A stretch of DNA of 64,000 nt from Mycobacteroides franklinii (lineage in GTDB: Bacteria; Actinomycetota; Actinomycetes; Mycobacteriales; Mycobacteriaceae): positions 62,001-126,000 of the forward strand of contig NZ_MAFQ01000015.1 of NCBI RefSeq assembly GCF_002013895.1, given 5' to 3'. The notes under the pieces are model-generated. The model saw only the letters and a list, made by a program, of their open reading frames with translations, was not told where the DNA came from and made no database searches. The translations under genes were made by a program, and so were the position numbers. How positions within the stretch are numbered: the stretch's first letter is position 1; every line of letters begins with the position of its first letter. Below are positions 41,664 to 50,201 of this stretch, piece after piece.

Positions 41664-43722
41664 TCCCGTCACGCTCGCAATCGGCGAGCAACAGCCGCTT
41701 GATGACCTTGCCGGTCGACGTGCGCGGAAGTGCCTTGACGAAGTACACGTCACGCGGCACATGGAACTTACTGAGCCGGTTTTTGATGAAGGCGCGCACC
41801 ATATCGCCGTCGAGGCCGGCGTCCTTGTGCAGCACGACAAACGCCGACAGTCGCTGCCCGAAGCTGTCGTCGGAGGTCCCGACGACGGCGACATCGGCAA
41901 CCTGCGGCAGGAAGGACAGTGCGTCCTCCACCGGTCGCGGGAAGACGTTTTCACCGCCGGAGATGATCATCTCGTCATCGCGACCGTCGATGTACAGGCG
42001 GCCGTCGGCGTCGAGGTGGCCCAGATCGCCGGTATCAAGCAGGCCGTTCACCGACGCCGGTGACGGATCTGCCACATATCCCTCGAACAACATCTCATTG
42101 CCGACGAAGATCCGGCCCGTGACGCCGCGCGGCACCGGGCGCCGGTCGGCATCGAGAATCGCGATGGTGGTGCCCAGCGGCGGCCGGCCGACGGTGGTGG
42201 GCGCGATCGCAAGATCCTCGGGATCGGCGATGGTGGCCCATGACACCTCGGTGGATCCGTAGAAGTTGTAGAGCACCTCGCCAAATGCATTGGTAAACCG
42301 TTGTACCAGTGAGGCATTCAGCGGCGAACCGCTACAGGCGACCAATCGCAGGCTCGATGTGTCGTACTTCTGACGCACCTTTGCAGGCAGGTCCACGATG
42401 CGTTGCAGCATGACAGGCACAGCGATCATCGTGGTGACCTTGCGAGTGGCGATGGCGCGCAGGCACTCTTCCGGATCGAACTTCTCTTGCAGGATCACCG
42501 TCGCCCGCAGCGGTGTGCTGATCTGCAGGCAGCCCAACCCCCAGGCATGGAAGATGGGCGCCGAGATGAGCATGGTCTCGTTCATCTTCATGGGCATCCG
42601 CGAAAGCATTGCCGCGATGACGGCGAACCCGCGTGGCGTGGGCCGCAACGCCCCCTTGGGCGTTCCAGAGGTTCCGGATGTTTGCACCACCTGATGGCCG
42701 GGGCGGGTAGGTGGCAACACTCCGGGCTTGTCGGCTACCACGAAGTCATCGAGTCCACGGCGTCCGTTGATGGCACTGCGCCGGCCGGTGCTGACGAGCT
42801 CGACCTCCCACGGCACGTACCTGACGAGCTCATCGAGCTCATCGTCGACGAACACCCTGGTGAGGTTGTTGCGGGCGACAGCAATCTGGATCTGAGTTGC
42901 TGCGAGTGCGTTGTTGAGCAGCATCACGTCCACCCCGAGCATGCCGAAGGCAATGAGGCACTCGACCATGGCAATGTTGTTGCGGGCCAGCAGGCCAATC
43001 TTCGAGGTTTCGTTGATGCCGGCACGCATCAACCCAGTGGCCAGCCCTTCGGCGCGTCGATCAAGTTGCTCGAAGGTCAGTTGTCCGGCGTCGTCGGCGA
43101 CCGCGAGCTGTTTGGGGGCGCGCGCCGCCGCGGCCGCATAGCCGCCCTGAAGGGTGAATCCCCACCGGGCCAGTGAACTCAACTGGCGAAGCCCACGGTC
43201 AGGGCGCGGAATGCGTACCACACCCACGCCGACCATCAGCCGGGCGATGCTGACTTGAAGATTTCCGTTGTCACCGGAGTTGGACACGGTGGAAGTAGGC
43301 GCGCCGGAGAGATAGTCATCGATTCTGTCCAGTCCGTCCATCAACCATTGGTTGACGGCCACACTCGGCTTCTTGATGCCGGAGGGCAATACCGATGCCG
43401 CCCGCAACACCGTGATACGGACTCGGGTCTGCGCAGACCGTTCCTCGAACAATCGCACGGAAATCAGCCCGTCGTTATCGACGCCCTCGATCGCAAGACT
43501 TTCCTTGGTGTTGCTGAGAATCAGCCGAACGCGAGCCTTCACCTTGGCGGACAACACCAGGTATTCGGGATCCGGTCCTGCCTCGGTGCTCTCGATCAAG
43601 GTCTCGCAGGAACCAACCCCGGTAAAGAACATGGGGTACGTATCGGGTGAGCTGATCAGCTCCCACACCAGCCCGCGTGGGTGCCTGAGCAACTTGTCGC
43701 AACTAATTACATCAGCGACCAT
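41650..43722 (-). CDS. SRPBCC-acyl-CoA synthetase fusion (FadD-like)
   Basis: 690 residues. The first ~140 residues look like a START/SRPBCC lipid-binding domain (PRGLVWELISSPDTYPMFFTGVGSC). The rest is an AMP-forming acyl-CoA ligase, with VVQTSGTSGTPKGALR, NFYGSTEV, DTGDLGHLDADGRLYIDGR and the catalytic Lys in LPRTSTGKVIKR. It activates a fatty acid, perhaps presented by the fused domain. Its 3' end overlaps the convergent F420 gene by 14 bases. Confidence 0.88.
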   Translation of the reverse strand: MVADVISCDKLLRHPRGLVWELISSPDTYPMFFTGVGSCETLIESTEAGPDPEYLVLSAKVKARVRLILSNTKESLAIEGVDNDGLISVRLFEERSAQTRVRITVLRAASVLPSGIKKPSVAVNQWLMDGLDRIDDYLSGAPTSTVSNSGDNGNLQVSIARLMVGVGVVRIPRPDRGLRQLSSLARWGFTLQGGYAAAAARAPKQLAVADDAGQLTFEQLDRRAEGLATGLMRAGINETSKIGLLARNNIAMVECLIAFGMLGVDVMLLNNALAATQIQIAVARNNLTRVFVDDELDELVRYVPWEVELVSTGRRSAINGRRGLDDFVVADKPGVLPPTRPGHQVVQTSGTSGTPKGALRPTPRGFAVIAAMLSRMPMKMNETMLISAPIFHAWGLGCLQISTPLRATVILQEKFDPEECLRAIATRKVTTMIAVPVMLQRIVDLPAKVRQKYDTSSLRLVACSGSPLNASLVQRFTNAFGEVLYNFYGSTEVSWATIADPEDLAIAPTTVGRPPLGTTIAILDADRRPVPRGVTGRIFVGNEMLFEGYVADPSPASVNGLLDTGDLGHLDADGRLYIDGRDDEMIISGGENVFPRPVEDALSFLPQVADVAVVGTSDDSFGQRLSAFVVLHKDAGLDGDMVRAFIKNRLSKFHVPRDVYFVKALPRTSTGKVIKRLLLADCERDGIRPQ

Positions 43723-44108
43723 AATAGTAGTCCTACCTGCGGTTTTCGGTCATGCATCGCGCGAGCGTACCCGATGACGCGCATCACTGCCGAATAACCA
43801 TTGTGGCTCTTGTCACTACCGTGACCAGATTGCCGAACGCAGGCCAGAGCGAATTACCCACCACCTCGGCAGCGCACCGCCGAGTGGCAAATCATCGACC
43901 GTGCGGCCCCCGGGAGACGCGACAGGGTTCGCTCGCCCTGGGCGGGCGCCGCACCACTAGCTACCCATCACCTCGAGGCGGGCGATGAGACACCACCGCA
44001 GTGCGGGCATCGCCGCCACGATAGGCAGATGGAAGCTCCGGCATCGACCTCGCGCCCAAGATGATTGGAGCCTTCGGCAGGCACGCAACGCCTACGCGTG
44101 GCCCTCCC
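43723..44108. other. Intergenic stretch without a convincing gene
   Basis: The 386 bases between the synthetase start and the lipoprotein stop contain only short frames lacking ribosome sites. The promoter of the synthetase should lie near 43723-43800. I see no strong hairpin or RNA signature. Confidence 0.5.
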
Positions 44109-44387
44109 CTAGATGTGGGGTGCCTCGCGAATCTTGCTGTTGTCGTTCCCAAGTGTCTTGCAGTACATCGTGACCGAGGTACGCATCGCGGAGATCTCCA
44201 GGTTCGACGCATCACGCCCGCGTTCGTCCTTGACCATCTTGCTCACCGCGTCGTTCTGCTTCTGTTCCTCGGCGGCGATGAAGTCCTTGCATTTGGTATC
44301 GCCGCCCATGTTGACGATGCCCGAGCACCCCGCCAGCAGCGCGACTGCCACGAAACCTGTTCCAGCCAACACCTTCAGAGCGGTCAT
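44109..44387 (-). CDS. Small lipoprotein
   Basis: 92 residues from ATG 44387. The N-terminal signal ends in the lipobox LLAGC, so it is probably lipidated and cell-wall-facing. The mature part is helical with cysteine pair KCKDF ... MYCKTL. Function unknown; divergent from the Clp-N gene. Confidence 0.72.
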   Translation of the reverse strand: MTALKVLAGTGFVAVALLAGCSGIVNMGGDTKCKDFIAAEEQKQNDAVSKMVKDERGRDASNLEISAMRTSVTMYCKTLGNDNSKIREAPHI

Positions 44388-44456
44388 GCCGTGACAGTAG
44401 CTCATCGCCGCACCCACTCCGGCAAGATGTACGTTGACGCAGAGACAGGGAGGGTC

Positions 44457-44903
44457 ATGTTCCATCTGTTCAACGAGCGCTCACGGCAGGTCATCGTGAT
44501 CGCACAGGAGGAAGCGCGCGAACGGCAGCACAACTACCTCGGAGCAGAACACCTCCTGCTGGGCCTCGTGGGCGAAGGAACCGGGCTTGGTGCCCGCCTG
44601 CTTGCGACCGCGGGGGTCCGGTTCGAGAACGCGACGCGGGTGATTCAGCAGCTCATCCCGCTGGGTCAGGAGCCACCCGGCGAGAAGATTTCGTTCACTC
44701 CGGGCGCCCAACGGACACTTGAACTCGCTATGACGGCGTCGGAGAGTCGCCGGCACACGGAGATCTGCACAGGACACCTACTCCTAGGTCTCGTCGACGC
44801 GGCGGATCCCATCATCATCCAGATTTGGGAGAGGCTCAGCGTCGATGTTCTCGACCTCTGGGACAACGTCCGAGCGCACTTGGACGAGAATCTGGGCGAT
44901 TAG
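44457..44903 (+). CDS. Stand-alone Clp N-domain protein
   Basis: 148 residues from ATG 44457 (GGGAGGG upstream). Two Clp-N repeats as at the front of ClpC: MFHLFNERSRQVIVIAQEEARERQHNYLGAEHLLLGLVGEG and SFTPGAQRTLELAMTASESRRHTEICTGHLLLGL. No ATPase domain follows. It could compete for or present ClpC adaptors or substrates; that role is inference. Confidence 0.88.
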   Translation: MFHLFNERSRQVIVIAQEEARERQHNYLGAEHLLLGLVGEGTGLGARLLATAGVRFENATRVIQQLIPLGQEPPGEKISFTPGAQRTLELAMTASESRRHTEICTGHLLLGLVDAADPIIIQIWERLSVDVLDLWDNVRAHLDENLGD

Positions 44904-45841
44904 GCGGACACCGCTTGCGACCGCACCGCGATGCCCTGCTCACCCTCGCTGGCAGCACGTCGCAGGGCTCCGTATTCACCGATATATCCGGCCAGACTGC
45001 CCACCACGGGCAGCATGCCGAGATACCGGAAAATCCGCTTGGGTTGCGGACGCTTCTCCAACTCGTCGCCGATGGCCCGCAGCGTGCCCGCGAGATGCCA
45101 CAGCGTGCGGGCCAAGGCGAACGGCGACCAACTGCGCGGGCTCTCCGGCGCCTGATCGTCGGCACCCGCCAACGCCTCATCACTGAGCGTGCGATTGCAC
45201 AGCACCTGCGCAAGCAGACGAACCTGCTCCCGATGATCGTCAATTCCGAGTTCCCGGGCGATGGCAACCAACACGATGGCCTGGTTGGAAAACCCGAGCA
45301 GGTCCTGCACGGGTAGACGCGCCGCGAGGGCACCGAAAACGCCTGGGAACGCAACAAATACGGTGTTGACGGCGCCAACCCGCTGCACCCACCAGTGCGC
45401 CTTCCCGCGGGCGTCCAGCATGTCCCACGCCTTTGTGCCGGGAGTCGTCGCCGTGTTCAATGCACAAGCCAGTGCGTCCAGCGCCTTATCGGCGACCCCC
45501 TCGCCGGCACCCAACTCGTAGGTGCGTTCTTTGAGACCGAACGGATCGGACTCCGCCAGCACCGTGAGCACCGGGTTGATTATCCGGACCGCACGGCTCA
45601 ACACGTCGGCGATATCGGCGTCGGACAGCACGGCGGTAGGCAGCGAGATGAGACCCATGAACAGATCATTGCCTAGCCACCGACCGAGCGCGACAGCGTC
45701 CTCCCCGGCAACCCGGGCGGGCAAATCTCCAACTTCCCAACCGTTGACTTCGTAATAGTTTCGATATAGCTTCTGCGTAATAGTTTCGTAGGTACGGGAG
45801 GCGGGTCCCCTTGGCTGACTTTTTCTGGCACAACAACGCAC
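44900..45841 (-). CDS. Unrecognised protein divergent from PadR
   Basis: 313 residues as the open frame, but the true start may be downstream, because a direct repeat likely to be promoter DNA lies inside the first 35 codons (45751-45788). The body is helical with hydrophobic patches (VNTVFVAFPGVFGALAARL, FRYLGMLPVVGSLAGYIGEYG). I do not recognise the family. Overlaps the Clp-N gene tail by 4 bases. Confidence 0.6.
   Translation of the reverse strand: MRCCARKSQPRGPASRTYETITQKLYRNYYEVNGWEVGDLPARVAGEDAVALGRWLGNDLFMGLISLPTAVLSDADIADVLSRAVRIINPVLTVLAESDPFGLKERTYELGAGEGVADKALDALACALNTATTPGTKAWDMLDARGKAHWWVQRVGAVNTVFVAFPGVFGALAARLPVQDLLGFSNQAIVLVAIARELGIDDHREQVRLLAQVLCNRTLSDEALAGADDQAPESPRSWSPFALARTLWHLAGTLRAIGDELEKRPQPKRIFRYLGMLPVVGSLAGYIGEYGALRRAASEGEQGIAVRSQAVSA
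45751..45788. promoter_or_regulatory. 13-bp direct repeat, candidate PadR operator
   Basis: CGTAATAGTTTCG occurs twice, at 45751-45763 and 45776-45788, spaced 25 bases. The AT-rich segment stands out in GC-rich DNA and lies about 70-107 bases before the PadR start. Confidence 0.6.
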
Positions 45842-45857
45842 GTAGGGGGCGTATCTA

Positions 45858-46331
45858 GTGGCACGGTTCTTCCGCCACGGTGAACTACCGTTGGTGCTCC
45901 TCGCCCTACTCGCTCAGCGGCCAATGCACGGCTACGAGCTGATGTCCGAGCTATCACGTCTTTTCAGCGCCGGTGGCTATCGCCCCTCCCCCGGGACCGT
46001 CTATCCCGCGGTGGATGCGCTGGCCGCAGAGGGCCTGCTCACCGGACATACGCACGAGGGCCGGACGGTCTACAGCGCATCCGAAGAGGGCGAGCAGGCG
46101 CTGGGCAGGCGTATCGATGTGCTCGCAGGAGTCGAGGTGCGCACGGGCGTGCGGTTCGGCGGCGGCGACTCGCTCGAAAAGATCCTCGCCCGTTTCGCCG
46201 CCCGGATCACGCCGTTGGCCGGCCGGGTGGACCCCGCGGCCGTCGAGGCAATCCTCGACCGCGCCGCTACCGAGATCACAGCCCTTGACCAAACCAAAAC
46301 CCCAGGGAAGGAATCAAATAATGGACGGTGA
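45858..46331 (+). CDS. PadR-family transcriptional regulator
   Basis: 157 residues from GTG 45858. The winged helix 'FRHGELPLVLLALLAQRPMHGYELMSELSRL...YRPSPGTVYPAVDALAAEGLLTG' is classic PadR. The C-terminal helices dimerise. It overlaps the following 2TM gene by 11 bases, so it probably controls its own operon and the divergent gene. Confidence 0.9.
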   Translation: MARFFRHGELPLVLLALLAQRPMHGYELMSELSRLFSAGGYRPSPGTVYPAVDALAAEGLLTGHTHEGRTVYSASEEGEQALGRRIDVLAGVEVRTGVRFGGGDSLEKILARFAARITPLAGRVDPAAVEAILDRAATEITALDQTKTPGKESNNGR

Positions 46332-46647
46332 CGCCTTCGATCGAGCAGTAGAACGCGCCGAGCGCCGAGCTGAGGAAGAGCATCGTCGCCTTCAGCGCGA
46401 ACGGTACGAACGTGCCCGGGCAATCAACCGCACCGCGTTCCGGATTCATGCCAGCGTCTTCGTCGCCGTCCAAGTGCTCTTGATCGCCATTTGGGCCCTG
46501 ACATGGCAGTTCGACCACGGCACTGCCTACCCATGGTTCATATACCCGCTACTCGGATGGGGAATTGGCCTCATCGCGCACTACGTCTTCGTCAGGAACA
46601 TGTGGCTACAGCCCGCACCGTCAACACATCCAGAGGAGTCCCAATGA
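46321..46647 (+). CDS. 2TM-domain membrane protein
   Basis: 108 residues. A charged helical start (RAVERAERRAEEEHRRLQRERYERARAINRTAFRIHASVF) precedes two membrane helices, which is the 2TM domain architecture. Second gene of the PadR operon. Confidence 0.82.
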   Translation: MDGDAFDRAVERAERRAEEEHRRLQRERYERARAINRTAFRIHASVFVAVQVLLIAIWALTWQFDHGTAYPWFIYPLLGWGIGLIAHYVFVRNMWLQPAPSTHPEESQ

Positions 46648-47504
46648 ACACCGCCACCACCAACGTCGACGCCAGACCCATCACTGTGCGGCGCATCAAA
46701 TTTCGCTACCCCACAGGGTCCTTGAACCGCCACTACGTGCAAGGCGACCTCATGATGAGCCACATCGTCGCGATGATGTCCGCGGTGTTCCCCGAAGGGG
46801 AGGACTACTTCATCCGTTCTGTCAGGCACTTCTCCGACCAGATCACCGACCCGGCACTCAAGAGGCAAGTAGCGGGATTCATCGGCCAGGAAGTGACACA
46901 TGGACGGGAGCACCGTGAACTCAACGAGCGCCTGCAGGAGATGGGATATCCGACGGCGTTCTTCGACAGACTGACTTCCCGCACGCTGAACTGGCTGACA
47001 CGACACTTCCCGCCGCACTTCAACCTCGCCGTCACCGCCGCAATCGAGCACTACACCGCCGTAATCGCCGAGACGCTACTCACTGACCCCCGCGCACAGG
47101 ATCTGTTAGGCGAGAATGAAGTTCGGTCAACGCTGCTCTGGCACGCGCTAGAGGAATCCGAGCACCGGGCCGTCGCCTTCGATGTCTACCGAACCGTCGG
47201 CGGCACCGAGCGGCTGCGCATTTGGGCCATGCGGCTGACGACAGTCGACTTCGTCATAGGTGCCTTCGTGAACATTCTGGCCTCCCTGACTCGCGACCGT
47301 GCCGCCTACAACCCACGACGGCTGTTCAAGAGTATTGCCGCGCTGCGCCGTTCACCGTTCGCAAACCGCGAGCTGATCGCGCGTATCCGCGCCTACAACC
47401 GCCCCGGATTCCACCCCAATGACGTCCCTAACACCGAGCTCGTCGAGCAGTGGAACGCCCGACTGTTCGGCGAACAAGGACAACTGGCCGACAACCTTCG
47501 CTAA
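46644..47504 (+). CDS. Metal-dependent hydrolase, ferritin-like fold (PF10118 type)
   Basis: 286 residues from ATG 46644, coupled to the 2TM gene by ATGA. Di-metal motifs QEVTHGREH and EESEHRAVAFDVY, with 'AIEHYTAVIAETLL' between. The family is widespread in mycobacteria; its substrate is not established. Confidence 0.85.
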   Translation: MNTATTNVDARPITVRRIKFRYPTGSLNRHYVQGDLMMSHIVAMMSAVFPEGEDYFIRSVRHFSDQITDPALKRQVAGFIGQEVTHGREHRELNERLQEMGYPTAFFDRLTSRTLNWLTRHFPPHFNLAVTAAIEHYTAVIAETLLTDPRAQDLLGENEVRSTLLWHALEESEHRAVAFDVYRTVGGTERLRIWAMRLTTVDFVIGAFVNILASLTRDRAAYNPRRLFKSIAALRRSPFANRELIARIRAYNRPGFHPNDVPNTELVEQWNARLFGEQGQLADNLR

Positions 47505-47712
47505 TAGCAGCGAGCCCCGGCCGGCGTGCACTTGCCCGCACCCGACTCCTTTGCTCCCACATTCATGAACACCGTGTTCGGAAATGCGGCGAGGCGTGCG
47601 TGGTGCGCACCACGGGAACCAATTCCGCTGGACAATAACGGCCAAACCACCACGAACGGAGGCTGATTCGGCGTACTGTGCCCTCAGCACAACAAGACAA
47701 GAAGGATGGGCA

Positions 47713-47754
47713 ATGCAGCTCATGGTTTCGATCCCGCAGAGTTGCGAGGGCTGA
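47713..47754 (+). CDS. Possible 13-codon leader peptide
   Basis: MQLMVSIPQSCEG with AAGGA 7 bases before the ATG, ending 3 bases before the GTG of the next gene. The close spacing would allow translational coupling. No conservation could be checked. Confidence 0.35.
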   Translation: MQLMVSIPQSCEG

Positions 47755-47757
47755 CCT

Positions 47758-48105
47758 GTGGCACTCACGGCAACTCTGATTACTGCCGCAGTCGGCGCGA
47801 CCGCATTCGGCGCTTCACTCGCCATTGCTCCACAGACTCCGGACACTGTCCTCTACGTCATCAGCTCAGATCGCCCGATCACGGCGATCACCTGGAGAGA
47901 CAGCCTTGGGCACATGCGTGATCAGCCCGTCGACGGCACGCAGCACACCTGGGCCTGGACCTTCACCAGTGACGTCGCCGATCCGCCGTACTTCGTCAGT
48001 GCCCAATCTGCCGGGGCTGCCGTGACGTGCCGCTTGATCATCAACGGCAAGGTCACGGTCGAAAACACCACCACCGGCCAGACTGCGGCCACCTGTCACG
48101 GATAG
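47758..48105 (+). CDS. Exported MmpS-like small protein
   Basis: 115 residues from GTG 47758. N-terminal signal or membrane helix (LITAAVGATAFGASLAIA). The mature beta domain has VLYVISSDRPITAITWRDSLG and an end cysteine pair (VTCRLIINGKVT ... ATCHG), like the outer part of MmpS proteins. No mmpL is adjacent. Confidence 0.72.
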   Translation: MALTATLITAAVGATAFGASLAIAPQTPDTVLYVISSDRPITAITWRDSLGHMRDQPVDGTQHTWAWTFTSDVADPPYFVSAQSAGAAVTCRLIINGKVTVENTTTGQTAATCHG

Positions 48106-48126
48106 CCCTGCGCTCACCCGCGCGAT

Positions 48127-48456
48127 TCAGCGATGCTTCGCGACCGTGAGCAGCACCGCTGAATCGGCCAGCGCCTGTAGCGAGTGTCGGGCATCGGGGA
48201 TTTCGATCAGGTCACCGGCACGACCGTCCCAATGTTCGGCGCCGACGACCAGGCGCACCAATCCCTGAATGACGTAGATGGTGGCCTCGCCCGGATTCTC
48301 GTGCTCGCCGAGTTCAGCGCCCTCGCGTAGAGCGATCACCGTCTGGCGCAATATCCGTTCATGCCCGCCGACCACCGTGTCCGCGGCGTTGTGCCCGTCG
48401 TTGGCGCGCTCGAACAGTTGACGTATCAATGCATCGATCGAGCGTTTCTGCATCAT
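48127..48456 (-). CDS. Cupin-fold protein
   Basis: 109 residues from ATG 48456. 'VIALREGAELGEHENPGEATIYVIQGLVRLVVGAEHWDGRAGDLIEIPDARHSLQALADSAVLLTV' is a complete single cupin barrel. It may bind a metal or sense a small molecule. Confidence 0.8.
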   Translation of the reverse strand: MMQKRSIDALIRQLFERANDGHNAADTVVGGHERILRQTVIALREGAELGEHENPGEATIYVIQGLVRLVVGAEHWDGRAGDLIEIPDARHSLQALADSAVLLTVAKHR

Positions 48457-48622
48457 CCCATTCCATGCCTCGGCGCCAGGCCCGTCAACCCTCCGCGTCC
48501 GTGCGTTCGGGTCACCCAATCGGGGCGGCTCGTTGCCCTGCCATACCCTGGCACCGTATGGCAATGTGGCCAACGGCGATGTAAACCAATACAAGGTCTG
48601 TAACTCACGAAGAGGAGTCGGC

Positions 48623-48976
48623 ATGTCGTCCATACCAAGATTTGTGGCTTACGCAGGAATTGCCCTCGCCGCCCTGGGTGCGTCCACCCTCGGCGCGCCA
48701 CTGGCCGCAGCGGAAGATCCCCCAAATTGCACACCCGCGGATCTGCTGGGTGTGACATCCGGCGTGGCGGCTTCGGAATCGGTCTATCTGCACACGCACC
48801 CTGACGTGAACGACTTCTTCAACGGCTTCAAGGGCAAATCGAGAAGCGAAATACGTTCGGCGATCGACGGATACATGGCCGCGAACCCGGACGTGAAGGC
48901 CGACCTCGACGGTATCCGTCAGCCGGTCACCGACTTCAAGGAACGCTGTGGTGTCGCGGTAAGTCCCATCAATTGA
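48623..48976 (+). CDS. Hemophore-type secreted protein
   Basis: 117 residues from ATG 48623 (AGAGGAG). Signal peptide ends LGAPLAAA before EDPPNCTPADLLGVTSGVAASESVYLHTHPDVNDFF. The two cysteines and the helical pattern match the mycobacterial haem-binding hemophore family (Rv0203 type). Likely role: extracellular haem binding. Confidence 0.82.
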   Translation: MSSIPRFVAYAGIALAALGASTLGAPLAAAEDPPNCTPADLLGVTSGVAASESVYLHTHPDVNDFFNGFKGKSRSEIRSAIDGYMAANPDVKADLDGIRQPVTDFKERCGVAVSPIN

Positions 48977-49001
48977 ATCTAGGAAGTGGGGTGCAATCGC
49001 A

Positions 49002-49298
49002 ATGAGCACACAGTGCGCCTTTGCGCGGTTACTAATCTTCGCCTTTTTGGGCGTGACCACCGCTGTTGGTGTGAACCTTGTGGACGACGGAAATGTCCAG
49101 GGCGGCACGGCGCCCGCGGTTACCTACAGCGCGGACCCTTGGGACGATGAGACGGAGTTCCTGACCGGAAACGACGCGATGAACATCTACACGCCGGATT
49201 CGCGGCAGATCAACGGTCAGCCGCAGAACATCGGCGGCGGGAGAAACAGCAACGGGATCGGCAAGTCCTGCAACAACCCCGGGGTTCAGTGCCGGTAG
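49002..49298 (+). CDS. Small exported protein, unknown
   Basis: 98 residues from ATG 49002. An N-terminal signal-type helix (LLIFAFLGVTTAVGVNLV) precedes a Gly/Asn/Asp-rich mature region with a C-terminal disulphide (SCNNPGVQC). No family recognised. Confidence 0.65.
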   Translation: MSTQCAFARLLIFAFLGVTTAVGVNLVDDGNVQGGTAPAVTYSADPWDDETEFLTGNDAMNIYTPDSRQINGQPQNIGGGRNSNGIGKSCNNPGVQCR

Positions 49299-49323
49299 CT
49301 TCGGCATTCTTGCCTCTACAAGT

Positions 49324-49362
49324 ACCGCGGGCCAGAGACTGACATTGTCTCTGGCCCGCGGT
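49324..49362. terminator. Strong hairpin sharing the tRNA-fMet terminator stem
   Basis: ACCGCGGGCCAGAGAC pairs exactly with GTCTCTGGCCCGCGGT around a 7-base loop. The 13 bases GCGGGCCAGAGAC and the opposing GTCTCTGGCC are the same as in the hairpin beside the att copy at 52510. It follows the small exported gene, but its kinship to the att hairpins suggests a relic of an insertion end. Confidence 0.65.
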
Positions 49363-49526
49363 ATTCCACGACCTTGCCTCCGCCCGGCCACATAGTGAAT
49401 CCGCGACATTTGACCGGGCTCCGTTCGAGCCAAACCCGCCTATGTCACGATTACCGACGAATCAAGGATCGTGGCGGCCGCGGACAGTACCTACCTCGGC
49501 GCGAGCAGTGGAGGGGTGCCCGGCGA

Positions 49527-50186
49527 ATGTCTCTTGTTGATCCATCACGCTTCGCTCCGTGGTACTGCCCACCTCCCCTGTTCCGGAACATCGAACTGGG
49601 CCGGATCGAAGTTTCATCGGGGCGCCTAGCGATTCGCGACGTCTATGACCTCCACTATCCGCAAGTGGTCCTGAATGTCGATCCAGGGAACTATCGCGTG
49701 TGGTCCACCGAGCTCAACATCCGAACAAAGCCAGGGGCTCCACTGTTTCGGCCGGCGTATCTGTCGATTCAACTCTCCGATGCTCCCCGCAAGCGGATCG
49801 ACTTCCCCGAAGACCTCTACGGAAAGCCAGCTCCCCCATACGGAATCAGCGTTTCCACCGATCTGGGCATGATTCTGGTCCACGACGCCGAGTCTGTTTC
49901 TGCCAAAGAATTTGAGGCACTAGATCGCAGCTGGGAGCGCGCATGGGAAAGCGACAGGGATTACTCGGACGTCTACACCTCAGCAGGTGCGACAGTCATC
50001 ACCTGTAAAACGGTGATCGACAAGTCCCGCCATCCGATCGTGGCCAGTTATGACGCCAAGAATCTGCCCGTCGGAATTCATGTCGACTTCGGGGTACTCG
50101 ATGCTTCCCAAGCGACACTGCACAATTCACGCGGCCGTGTTCGGCGATGGGGCGCGGCCGCCGGCCGGATGTTCCGCCGGCGATAG
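49527..50186 (+). CDS. Hypothetical protein
   Basis: 219 residues from ATG 49527. Beta-rich with a Pro-rich start (FAPWYCPPPLFRNIELGRIEVSSGRLAIRDV), helix near 135-150 and a basic tail (GRVRRWGAAAGRMFRRR). It is reminiscent of toxin-immunity families such as DUF4241, but I cannot confirm that. Confidence 0.62.
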   Translation: MSLVDPSRFAPWYCPPPLFRNIELGRIEVSSGRLAIRDVYDLHYPQVVLNVDPGNYRVWSTELNIRTKPGAPLFRPAYLSIQLSDAPRKRIDFPEDLYGKPAPPYGISVSTDLGMILVHDAESVSAKEFEALDRSWERAWESDRDYSDVYTSAGATVITCKTVIDKSRHPIVASYDAKNLPVGIHVDFGVLDASQATLHNSRGRVRRWGAAAGRMFRRR

Positions 50187-50201
50187 GCCGACACCCCATT
50201 G

